A stretch of DNA of 64,000 bases from Chlamydiales bacterium. GTDB taxonomy: Bacteria; Chlamydiota; Chlamydiia; Chlamydiales; JACKPQ01. The stretch's first letter is position 1, and each line of letters starts with the position of its first letter. Location: NCBI GenBank assembly GCA_024233455.1, contig JACKPP010000001.1, positions 1-64,000 of the forward strand, in the 5' to 3' direction. The notes under the pieces are model-generated. The model ran no database searches, was not told where the DNA came from, and was given only the letters and a program-made list of their open reading frames with translations. A program made the translations under genes and the position numbers. Shown one piece after another: positions 9,301 to 16,095 of the stretch.

Positions 9301-10505
9301 ACACGTTACAGGCTAAGGATGCATTAAAGAATTTGTCTGAAAAATTACGCAGGTTACATTTTTACAAAGCAGCTCGAATTCCATCTACTATTGAAGGGAC
9401 AGCTCCAATAAGTGTTGCACAAGTAAAAAATAGCCTTTACTATACCGAAAAATGCACTAAATACTTATTGACCAAAAAGATCGTTAGTCTGTTCGGATTT
9501 TCTGGTGAGATGGCTCAAGAGTTTATAGAAATTTTTCACTTAAAGGACGCTCGCTCTTCTAGAAATGGAAAAACCGAACAAGATTGGATAAGTGAAAAAG
9601 GCATATCAAAAAATGAGTTGAAGGCGCTAAAAAACCTTTTAAATGAGCTTGATTACACTCCCATCAAAGATGAATGCTCCGATCAGGAGCTGAGTCTATT
9701 GGCTCAAAATACGAAACCCCTAGCACGCACAGTGTCAGATAATCCACAGGATAATTTTGATACTGGACCTCTGCTTAGCGGCTCTAGTGCAGCATCTAGA
9801 AAACCGCTAAAAGACAGCTCTGGTCTAACTGGTCGCATAGCAAACCTTCGCATAGGACGCGACCAATCAACAAATAATCAATCTGCTCACGTCCCAGTAA
9901 GCCAAATTAGATCGTCTGGTCAGCTTATAAAGCCTTTGCACATTCAAAAGTGTAATTCCCCTGCAAATCAAGTGGCTTATGGGCCTGGTAATCAAGTAAA
10001 CTCTGCATCTAACACACCATCCAGATCCAAGATTACAGTAGCAGCCAAGCAGGAAATCGGCATATGGGGCGAAGCATTTGCATTCAAAAGGCTCAAAGAG
10101 CACTTTGAAGCCAAATATGCGCCTAGTAAATTTATAAAAGACTCTTCAAGAAAGGATCAGCTTGAAGCTAAAAATGGAACGAAGATCAGTCTAGAATGGC
10201 TAAATGAAAACGAAGAGAGCGGCCAGCCCTATGACATAGTGCTTACCAAGATCAAACCCCATAGCAACCCAAAGGCCTATCCAGTCGAAATCAAAGCCAC
10301 AAAAGATAATAATGTGCATTTTTCGATAACGGATAGCGAATGGAAGAAAATTGACGATGATGCCAATTATCGTCTGTACTTGGTTTTACAAGCAACAACC
10401 GATCATGCAGAGCTGTACAAAATCCCTACACCGACGAAAGGTTGGCTTCAAAACAGTGATGTTACTGTAAAGAAAAAGTATAAAGTTTCTGCAGCAAAAT
10501 TATAA
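6369..10505 (+). CDS. NO VEIN/sacsin-like GHKL ATPase with C-terminal nuclease-like domain
   Basis: A protein of about 1,378 residues. Its N-terminus carries a sacsin/Hsp90-like ATP-binding fold: E-L-L-Q-N-A-D-D-A-G (N box, about residues 48-57), H-D-G-K-x-F (G1), and G-Y-K-G-I-G-F-K-A (G2 lid). The long middle is unrecognised. A Ser/Asn/Gln-rich linker runs from about 1,125 to 1,225. The last 150 residues match the NO VEIN C-terminal/DUF3883 domain: G-I-W-G-E-A-F-A, then P-Y-D-I-V, then V-E-I-K-A-T-K, giving a PD-(D/E)xK-like D...ExK pattern. This architecture is that of plant NO VEIN and of bacterial proteins often found near defence genes. I chose the ATG at 6369, which has GGAGAG 7 bases upstream, over a TTG at 6342. 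Role could be anti-phage defence or host interaction; the sequence does not decide. Confidence 0.8.
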   Translation: MVSTFNSSSQKEHIESLYNQRVDDPLWCKDMANVANFAEGCLFGRFLNELLQNADDAGACRLVFRLEKNILHIAHDGKHFDKEDVERIVSFANQEFQSKSTNRKVTGYKGIGFKALLSLASKVHIFSGGYSFCFDKSHWAKHPHRMPWQMIPIWTDPPDNPVSNLVTFVFQLNKPEDIENQFDNFLQEPRSALFLRNIKVIAFPDSHSQHNVERKDEGQKRILSGKSKTEWLVYDATIPIKKSLHEEIQELNTTICPDRIKDNMEINLSIAFFVENGKLQEHPQYKDLELYNLLPTKVRLGFPFAVNTAFLLEAQREQLVENSFNYYLIEKIAELHFSFLVQFAKEAHWQSVLHGLAPSKITALSKPFCDAYRLGFERGLKNANWIPSFYDSQKLMKVRDCYVDSTGFYKAFRDEPAITSTRSNLAHPDLEKPSKLQSLLREFHKNNILKDSDIIGEIEGIFKNNCDSKLVYDVLMFFKNRSARVGDLFIWEQLKDVPFVPSKGGQKKKLSELSLSSGEEKNKPHPPEFLDVVVIDPEIFSHDEDRALTRWLCYMGISFLVPGQIVRGNISRFIKNKGVTADNCIELTRYIYELFEHDLINEYDLKCLQDFPVLTKTGQLRSINTTFLSKDYGFHLEDLLPQAPDFFVSSNYIEPGRRVRKWEALFCTLGIKNKYEFSTENATIAELREKGIVQLDRYFDYLNEPPHAIIGRSLMSSDKFSNFVVFPFMDQLQHSAEFSRLFWTKLGRWNEWGRFMESDQSCTLKHSKKGVKPLPKQKDSYIKYMLNKYPSVKGTDGKFYSPKELYSPKLKTSNFPQLVCADIKLDLSEELIKYLGFKTQVNLKECHDFLEDMRSQNHHNMGFYKFLIEQLILNWPAASTEDKNKDWFFLAYNNDWKRVKQLDYFAVKDMAPSLHSDRWFKNVLDKEGMKEFAKIFNRPVVSQCVDLEKIEGLQEDTQCREKLVTRLPLIAWVYAHFNTLQAKDALKNLSEKLRRLHFYKAARIPSTIEGTAPISVAQVKNSLYYTEKCTKYLLTKKIVSLFGFSGEMAQEFIEIFHLKDARSSRNGKTEQDWISEKGISKNELKALKNLLNELDYTPIKDECSDQELSLLAQNTKPLARTVSDNPQDNFDTGPLLSGSSAASRKPLKDSSGLTGRIANLRIGRDQSTNNQSAHVPVSQIRSSGQLIKPLHIQKCNSPANQVAYGPGNQVNSASNTPSRSKITVAAKQEIGIWGEAFAFKRLKEHFEAKYAPSKFIKDSSRKDQLEAKNGTKISLEWLNENEESGQPYDIVLTKIKPHSNPKAYPVEIKATKDNNVHFSITDSEWKKIDDDANYRLYLVLQATTDHAELYKIPTPTKGWLQNSDVTVKKKYKVSAAKL

Positions 10506-10528
10506 ATTGCCTTAATCTTCCTTCTTCT

Positions 10529-10714
10529 TTATCTGGTTGAAACGAGCCTTTTAACCCACACTGAGCACATTGTGCTCAATATGGATTTTAACAATCCATA
10601 GGAATGAAGTTGTTGAAGCCATTGGCAATCTAACACATCACTTTTTCTTCCACTCACATTTCGATAATGCCTAGCATTGACAAGACAAACATCAAATCCT
10701 TGCTCTATTAACAT
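10529..10714 (-). pseudogene. IS110-family transposase fragment
   Basis: The 61-residue frame contains G-F-D-V-C-L-V-N-A-R-H-Y-R-N-V and G-R-K-S-D-V-L-D-C-Q-W-L-Q-Q-L-H-S-Y-G-L-L. These are the hallmark residues of the DEDD domain of IS110 transposases, including the acidic D-V-L-D. After G-L-L the reading becomes unrelated, and both the N-terminal start of the domain and the Ser-containing C-terminal domain are absent. It is a dead scrap of an IS110 element. Confidence 0.85.
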
Positions 10715-10783
10715 ATTTTAATTTGGTCTACAAAGATGTCAACAAAGCATTATGAATGAGAAGCAATACTAACTACTTTGGCG

Positions 10784-10826
10784 AGCGCCGTTTATCCCGG
10801 CCATAAATGGCCGGGTTTTCGGCGCT
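10784..10826. repeat. Nested perfect hairpin
   Basis: AGCGCCG (10784-10790) pairs with CGGCGCT (10820-10826). Inside it CCCGGCCA pairs with TGGCCGGG around a TAAA loop. The two stems are separated by TTTAT and TTTT. There is no U tract after the stem, so it is not a standard terminator. It lies in non-coding DNA between the IS110 scrap and the next IS. Confidence 0.7.
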
Positions 10827-10918
10827 TTGGTAAAAAAGAGAAAAATCAGAGGACTCGCTTATAAGTCAAAGCACAACTTTTGACAGTATCTCGCTTTCGG
10901 GCGGGGCTCGGCTGATAT

Positions 10919-11785
10919 GGCACTGTTAACAAATTAAATTTTTTGCTAAGATCTTCTTTTATTGGACAAAAAAATAAGAAGGTCTTTTTGATGAACAAGC
11001 GTTTTTATCCTATTTCTGAAGGTTATTTCAAGGAACAAATCCATCCCCATTTGCTGGAATTTAAAGATGGCAGAGGAAGGCCTGCAATAATAAGTGATTA
11101 TGAATTCTTTTGTGCCGTTTTATTCGTAATGCGTACAGGAATCCCGTGGAGAGATTTGCCAGATTGTTATGGCTGTTGGCATACAATCTATATGCGTTTT
11201 AAACGCTGGAGTGAATCGGGATGGTTCTGGAAATTATTGCAGAGACTCCAAGCTAAAAAGTTAGCAAAAGTAGACTTCACTTGGATCGATAGTAGTACAA
11301 TTTCTGTGCATCGACATGGCTCTGGTGCTCTTAAAAAAAAGGGAATCAGTTAATTGGTCGTGGAAGGAAAGGCCTGAGCACAAAACTTCATTTAGCTCTT
11401 TCAACTGGAGGAATTCAAAGTGCTTGCTTATCGGAGGGCCAGCGCGTGGACATGAAAGTGTTTTCAAAACTTTGGGAACTAGGAAAATGGTCGGAAATTC
11501 AATATGTAATTGCAGATAAAGGATATGATTATTTTGCTGTGCGCACGCTCATCAAAAAAGCCGAGAAAACCCCTGTTATTCCGAGACGTGCTAATGCAAT
11601 TTTTCCCGGACTCCAAGATATCTACAAGCCCTATTATAGGACGCGTTCCGCAATAGAAAGATTTTTTGGTCGAATAAAAGAAAACAAGCGCCTCGCCTTA
11701 AGGTTCGACAAGCTATCCCACACCTTTTTTTCATTTTTCGCCTTGGCTGCCATGAAAGCTCTTGGATTAATTTGTTAACAGTGCC
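10919..11785. mobile_element. IS5-family (IS427-like) insertion sequence, apparently complete
   Basis: GGCACTGTTAACAAATTAA at 10919-10937 is perfectly inverted at 11767-11785. ATAT borders both ends, consistent with the TA target duplication typical of the IS427 group. The 867-bp element carries one transposase in two frames joined by an A8 slippery run. It landed in, or beside, the 3' end of the U-box gene cluster: a third C-terminal module copy of the minus-strand U-box gene stops exactly at the right terminus. Perfect termini suggest a recent insertion. Confidence 0.9.
10991..11778 (+). CDS. IS427-like transposase made by -1 frameshifting
   Basis: OrfA starts at ATG 10991 (AGAAGG upstream) and covers the helical domain with G-R-G-R-P, R-T-G-I-P-W-R-D-L-P and the first catalytic Asp in W-I-D-S-S-T. 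It stops at about 11353. OrfB lies in the -1 frame, so the full protein needs a slip at the eight A bases 11333-11340 followed by GGG. After the slip, the reading continues N-Q-L-I-G-R-G-R-K-G-L-S-T-K into V-I-A-D-K-G-Y-D (second Asp) and R-x-A-I-E-R-F-F-G-R-I-K (Glu), ending at 11778. All three DDE residues are present, and length and layout are normal for the group, so the enzyme is probably functional. Confidence 0.88.
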
Positions 11786-11978
11786 ATATTGCGTCAATTC
11801 CCTCAGGAAGAAGAGTCTCTTTACCCACGTCACCGAGGTGCGTCCAAGTTTCGGCTCCCAGTGCCTGCGCAGGACGGGGTTCACGCACTCGCTTGATACC
11901 AACTTCCTTTCTTACAGAAGAGCCACCTGCATTTTGTTCTTGGATAGGCCCTGGAGCAAAATTAAGAGATCGCGTTTA
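11786..11978 (-). pseudogene. Third C-terminal module copy, cut by a stop and by the IS
   Basis: Directly after the TAA of the U-box gene at 11976, the same minus-strand frame continues as a diverged copy of its C-terminal module start. It reads R-S-L-N-F-A-P-G, then S-S-V-R-K-E-V-G, R-E-P-R-P-A-Q-A-L-G-A-E, H-L-G-D-V-G and L-P-E-G-I-D-A-I. Homology ends at base 11786 where the IS begins. In the upstream module boundary the equivalent position is sense codons (K-L-S-P-M-R-S-L-N), so the TAA looks like a later change that shortened the protein. The rest of the third module was not found beyond the IS. Confidence 0.75.
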
Positions 11979-14900
11979 ACTGAGCTTTCGAGAAACTCCG
12001 ACGCCGACGTAGTCGACTGTGCAATATGAGGGGGGATCGCCAAACTGATAGTCGCTGACTCCCCCCCCGCCGCTAAAACCACGCACGGCCATCAAATAGT
12101 TAACAAAATTTGGATGCCCCCCTTCTTGACAGTGGGCCCAATATTGCCCGTAAAGGCGGTCTTGATGGGCCTTCTCTTGCAAGTAGAGCCCAAAGACCAT
12201 CTCAATCAGTCTTGGTAGCCTATAATGCTCTCCAAGCCCAGCAACTACCTGATTAAACTCGTCAAGACTCGCATAGCTTGTTTTCCTCTTACTTGCTTGG
12301 ATGCAGTCTTTGCTAATCAGTGCCCAGTAGCTCGAATAAGTGCAATTTTTTTCATTCCTTGTCATACACCCAGTACTCCACGTGGTGATTTTAGGGCCGT
12401 CTCGCTCATCAAGAAGTTTTTTAAAGCGCTCTAAGGTTAAGGACTCTCCGTTAAGAGTCGCTGGAATTAGTACCAAGATATGGGTTTCACCTACAGTCTT
12501 TCCATACTCCTCAAGTCTGAAAGCTTCTGGGCAGGGTTCAGCTAGTATTGCGTTAATTCCCTCAGGGAGAGGCGGCTCCTGGCCCACGTCTCCGAGGTGC
12601 GCCCAAGCTTCGGCTCCCAGCGCCTGTGCAGGGCGGGGTTCGCGCACTTGTTCGAAACCTAGTTCACTTTTCACAGAAGGGTCTCCTGTGTTTTGCCATT
12701 GGGTAGACCCTGATGCAACGTTCAGAGATCTCATCGGGCTGAGCTTCCGAGAAACCCCGACGCCGACGCAGGCGTTGGCGCTGTCGCCAAGGTTCTTGAT
12801 GCCGTAGCCCCCATCAAGACTTCTTAAGGCTACTGGGTACCCTTCCGAGCTACTTTCTTCGCAGCGAGCCCAATAATCGGAATAAAGATTTTTACGGTAG
12901 GTACTATCTTGCAAGTAGAGCCCAAAAGCCATCTCAACCACTTTGGGCAAGCTGTAAAGCTCTCCAAGTTCAGAAATCATCTCCTTTTGCTGGCCATATG
13001 CCTTGGATCGGCTATCTTTGATGCAGTCTTTGCTAATCAGCGTCCAGTAGCTGAAAGGACTGCAGGTGTTTTCACAGCCCCCGGGACTCCACCAAGTGAA
13101 TTTTGGACCACGTCGGTTCTTCTGTTGTACATCCTCTAGAAACATTTTGAACAATCCCAAAGTCAGGGAATGTCCATTGAGGGTTGCTGGAACTAGCACC
13201 AAGATATGCGTCTCACCTATAGTCTTTCCATACTTCTCAAGTCCCAATGCTTCTGGGCAAGGTTCGGCTAGTATTGCGTTAATTCCCTTGGGGAGAGGCG
13301 GCTCTTCGCCTACGTCTCCGAGGTGCGCCCAAGCTTCGGCTCCCAGTGCCTGTGCAGGGCGGGGTTCACACACTTGCTCAACACCAAGTTCCCTTCCAAC
13401 AGAAGAGCCACCCGTGTTTTGTTCTTCGGCGGGCCTTGACATGAAATTAAGTGATTGCAGTTGTCGGTTGAGTGAGCCAAATGAGGTGTTCGTTTCCTGG
13501 AAGAAAAGTGGCAAAGGCTCTTGGCGATTGGGATGTTCTTTGACTAATTGGCTGGCAAGTGCCATACGTTGCAAGAGCTTGTTTGGTGTGATCAACTCAA
13601 AGGCTGCTTGGCGCAATGCTTTTGCCGATGCCTGGCCTGGTGCTAGCCCCTCGTCGTTGTAAGTGTGGCCGAAGCGCACGCGGTCGATCTCGAAGACTGT
13701 GGCGGTTTGAGTGTGATTGCCGATGGTGGTGGTTTCTAGGGCTTGACTGTCAAAAGAGATGAGTTTGTTTTTGATGGTCTGGTAAGCCGGGTAGGCTGCG
13801 ATGTCTCTCAGCCGCTGCCCAAGAGCGCAGCAAAGTGTGCCAATCGCTAGGTGCAATATTCCAGCGTGCTCCCAAAGCGGGGCACCTGTGTTCCTCAGAA
13901 CCTGGGCTCGCTGATTGAGGATACTCAGCTCTAAGGCGTATTGATCTATTTCTTCAACTGCTCTCAGTTGATCTCCAACGACATCTTCAACTCCTTCTGT
14001 GATTCGTGCAATTTTATGAATGGATAAGTCACTTAATTCTAAAAGTGGGTCAACGCTTGGTTGTCCCGTGTTTTTAAGGCTTTTAACGTTGGCTCCAATA
14101 GATTGAAGCTGCTCAGCGGTTTTGATAAGCACTAAAGTGCAGCCTCGGAATTTAAATAGGTGGTGCATGAGTTGCCCTCTATACTCATAAGCGGTTGGTC
14201 GTGTGAAGGGGTGATTCTGGTCGTTAAATAAAGGAGGCAATTGGCGCTGATTATTTGCAATGCCCAATAAATGAAATAATCGCATGAGTAGACCAGCGAT
14301 GCTGTAGTGCAGAATGACAGCTTGCTCTTTAGGGCCATTTATTCTGAGGTCGTTATCTTTATGAAGTCTGATTATGGTCTCCAGGTTCTGAAAGTTTTGG
14401 TTGAGGAGTTCTATGATATCGCTTTGTTTTACTTCGTTGGCATCTATCGGTCGGACTGGACGCGCTTGAGGGGTGGGTTTTGGCTTGGCAAGGTTGGGTT
14501 TGGCAATGATTCTTGCTAGTTGCTCTTGAAGGGTGTTTAGCTCGCCCCTAACTGGCTCGCAGGCTTTGGGGTCAAGCTTATCGCTTATGCGCTGAAGAGC
14601 TTGCAGTGTAGCTAGCTGCATTGCCATTAGCTGGTCTACTTGCTTTTGCAAAGGGGTTAGATGGGGTCTTACTTTCATTTGGCGATGCTGAAAGACAATA
14701 TGATTGGCTAGGTGGGGTTTGTTTGCTTTTACAGCGTATTCAATGGCACTAAGGTGGTTGCCATCCAACATTCTGACATTAGCACCGTTCTGAATGAGAA
14801 TGCTCAGCAAGGCTTTATTATCAGCATCAACAGCAGCGTGCAGCGTAGTTTTTCCTTCGGCATTATGGGCGTTCACGTCACCGCCTAATTTGAGCAGGGC

Positions 14901-15734
14901 TTTGAGATAATCAATAGCGCTATGCTCGAGTGCTTTGAAAAGGCGATCATTCAAAGAGGTCGAGGCTGGATAGTGTGAAAGAAGGATTCGAAGTCCTTCG
15001 GCTCCTTGTGATTTAGCTGCTCTAGCGCATAGTTTGTCTGTGAGCTCAGGCTTATCAGTTAATGGGTAGAGCTTTAAGACAGCTTCGACAGTAGCCGGCG
15101 AAGTCTTTAAGGCCACATCCAGCAGGGTTTGATTGCCTTCAAATTTATGCTGGAAAAGTCGTGGCTCTTTTTGGGTTTGGTTTTTAACTAAGGCTACGTT
15201 TTCAGCCAAGAGAGCTACTTGGCACTCTTCAACTAATTTGCTAGGTAAGTAGAGCTCTTCGCTCGCCGTTGGCATTTTCAATCGGAAAGAACTAATAGTG
15301 CGTTGGAGAGCCCTGTTAGGAATTAGCATTTTATTCTCTAAAGCTGCACCGTGGAGTGGACTATCATTACTTGATTGTAAATGCCTCTCTATAGCCTCAC
15401 GCTCGTAAGTTTCGCCATCTGCAGCTATCACCGGATCATACATGAGCTGGTGTGTGATAGGGCAGAAGTATTCGCTGGGAATCTCTTGAACTTCTTCCTT
15501 ACCTCCAGCTCCTCCACATCCTCTCGGCAAGATATGCAAACTCCCATTTTGAAAAAACATGCGACTCTCTTCGAGCGCCTGAAAACACTGCTCTGGATTC
15601 GGAGCTTTAGCTGGGTCCTGAATACGCAGGGCTTCTTGTCCCAGTCGATAAACAGCCGTCAGCTTTTCGTTCTCTATCTTGAAATCTATCTGTTTGCCTT
15701 CAACTTCTTTTGTGAACATATGCACCACAGCCAT
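11976..15734 (-). CDS. U-box/ankyrin protein with HEPN-like region and duplicated C-terminal module
   Basis: A 1,252-residue protein. A U-box lies at about residues 85-150 (F-C-P-I-T-H, D-P-V-I-A-A-D-G-E-T-Y-E-R-E-A-I, I-P-N-R-A-L), predicting E3 ubiquitin ligase activity in the host. Ankyrin-type repeats follow (about 190-360, e.g. G-K-T-T-L-H-A-A-V-D). A helical region (about 435-560) has an R-x4-H motif at R519-H524 and resembles HEPN/DUF86 folds. The C-terminus holds two copies of a module of about 235 residues, each starting around H-L-G-D-V-G-x-E-P-P-L-P and ending G-V-G-V-S-R-K-L-S. A similar module is widespread in amoeba-associated Chlamydiae as far as I recall. The ATG at 15734 has GGGAGG 4 bases upstream. 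Secretion as an effector is inferred, since no classical signal peptide is seen. Confidence 0.8.
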   Translation of the reverse strand: MAVVHMFTKEVEGKQIDFKIENEKLTAVYRLGQEALRIQDPAKAPNPEQCFQALEESRMFFQNGSLHILPRGCGGAGGKEEVQEIPSEYFCPITHQLMYDPVIAADGETYEREAIERHLQSSNDSPLHGAALENKMLIPNRALQRTISSFRLKMPTASEELYLPSKLVEECQVALLAENVALVKNQTQKEPRLFQHKFEGNQTLLDVALKTSPATVEAVLKLYPLTDKPELTDKLCARAAKSQGAEGLRILLSHYPASTSLNDRLFKALEHSAIDYLKALLKLGGDVNAHNAEGKTTLHAAVDADNKALLSILIQNGANVRMLDGNHLSAIEYAVKANKPHLANHIVFQHRQMKVRPHLTPLQKQVDQLMAMQLATLQALQRISDKLDPKACEPVRGELNTLQEQLARIIAKPNLAKPKPTPQARPVRPIDANEVKQSDIIELLNQNFQNLETIIRLHKDNDLRINGPKEQAVILHYSIAGLLMRLFHLLGIANNQRQLPPLFNDQNHPFTRPTAYEYRGQLMHHLFKFRGCTLVLIKTAEQLQSIGANVKSLKNTGQPSVDPLLELSDLSIHKIARITEGVEDVVGDQLRAVEEIDQYALELSILNQRAQVLRNTGAPLWEHAGILHLAIGTLCCALGQRLRDIAAYPAYQTIKNKLISFDSQALETTTIGNHTQTATVFEIDRVRFGHTYNDEGLAPGQASAKALRQAAFELITPNKLLQRMALASQLVKEHPNRQEPLPLFFQETNTSFGSLNRQLQSLNFMSRPAEEQNTGGSSVGRELGVEQVCEPRPAQALGAEAWAHLGDVGEEPPLPKGINAILAEPCPEALGLEKYGKTIGETHILVLVPATLNGHSLTLGLFKMFLEDVQQKNRRGPKFTWWSPGGCENTCSPFSYWTLISKDCIKDSRSKAYGQQKEMISELGELYSLPKVVEMAFGLYLQDSTYRKNLYSDYWARCEESSSEGYPVALRSLDGGYGIKNLGDSANACVGVGVSRKLSPMRSLNVASGSTQWQNTGDPSVKSELGFEQVREPRPAQALGAEAWAHLGDVGQEPPLPEGINAILAEPCPEAFRLEEYGKTVGETHILVLIPATLNGESLTLERFKKLLDERDGPKITTWSTGCMTRNEKNCTYSSYWALISKDCIQASKRKTSYASLDEFNQVVAGLGEHYRLPRLIEMVFGLYLQEKAHQDRLYGQYWAHCQEGGHPNFVNYLMAVRGFSGGGGVSDYQFGDPPSYCTVDYVGVGVSRKLS

Positions 15735-16095
15735 ACAGCCTCCCTAAATGTATTTTTCTAAGTGTCTTTCAATCTCATACCACCCCAACTCGCGTTTCCA
15801 AGAATGCTTCTTAGTGGTTCTGTAGAACGCTCAAGATGCTACTCCCCGCTCTATTTAATGACAAGATCCCTTTCGCATTATCGTAAACTCGGCATTATGA
15901 ATATCGAACAACGACTAGCGAGGCAATAGTTGATACGACTAGACGTAGATTAACGTTACGAAGGTAGCAGCATGAACCGGCTTTGTAAACGCCCTTTCAG
16001 CTACAATCCAAAGCTAAAATTGCTGTGAAGCACAAGTTTGTTTAAAGAAATTTAAAAACTCTGTACTGTTTAGGGCAATAGAGGAGGATTACATC
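15735..16095. other. Divergent intergenic region
   Basis: About 360 bases between two divergent effector-type genes. It must hold both promoters, but I could not pick a confident -10/-35 pair. A strong AGGAGG site lies at its right edge and a GGGAGG site (minus strand) at its left edge. No coding frame or RNA gene is apparent. Confidence 0.5.

Noticed and set aside
10784..10826. Rho-independent terminator
   Set aside because: The stems are strong but no U run follows the outer stem.
12340..13662. Plus-strand frames opposite the U-box gene
   Set aside because: Antisense shadows of the duplicated C-terminal modules; low-complexity Ser/Pro composition and no ribosome binding sites.
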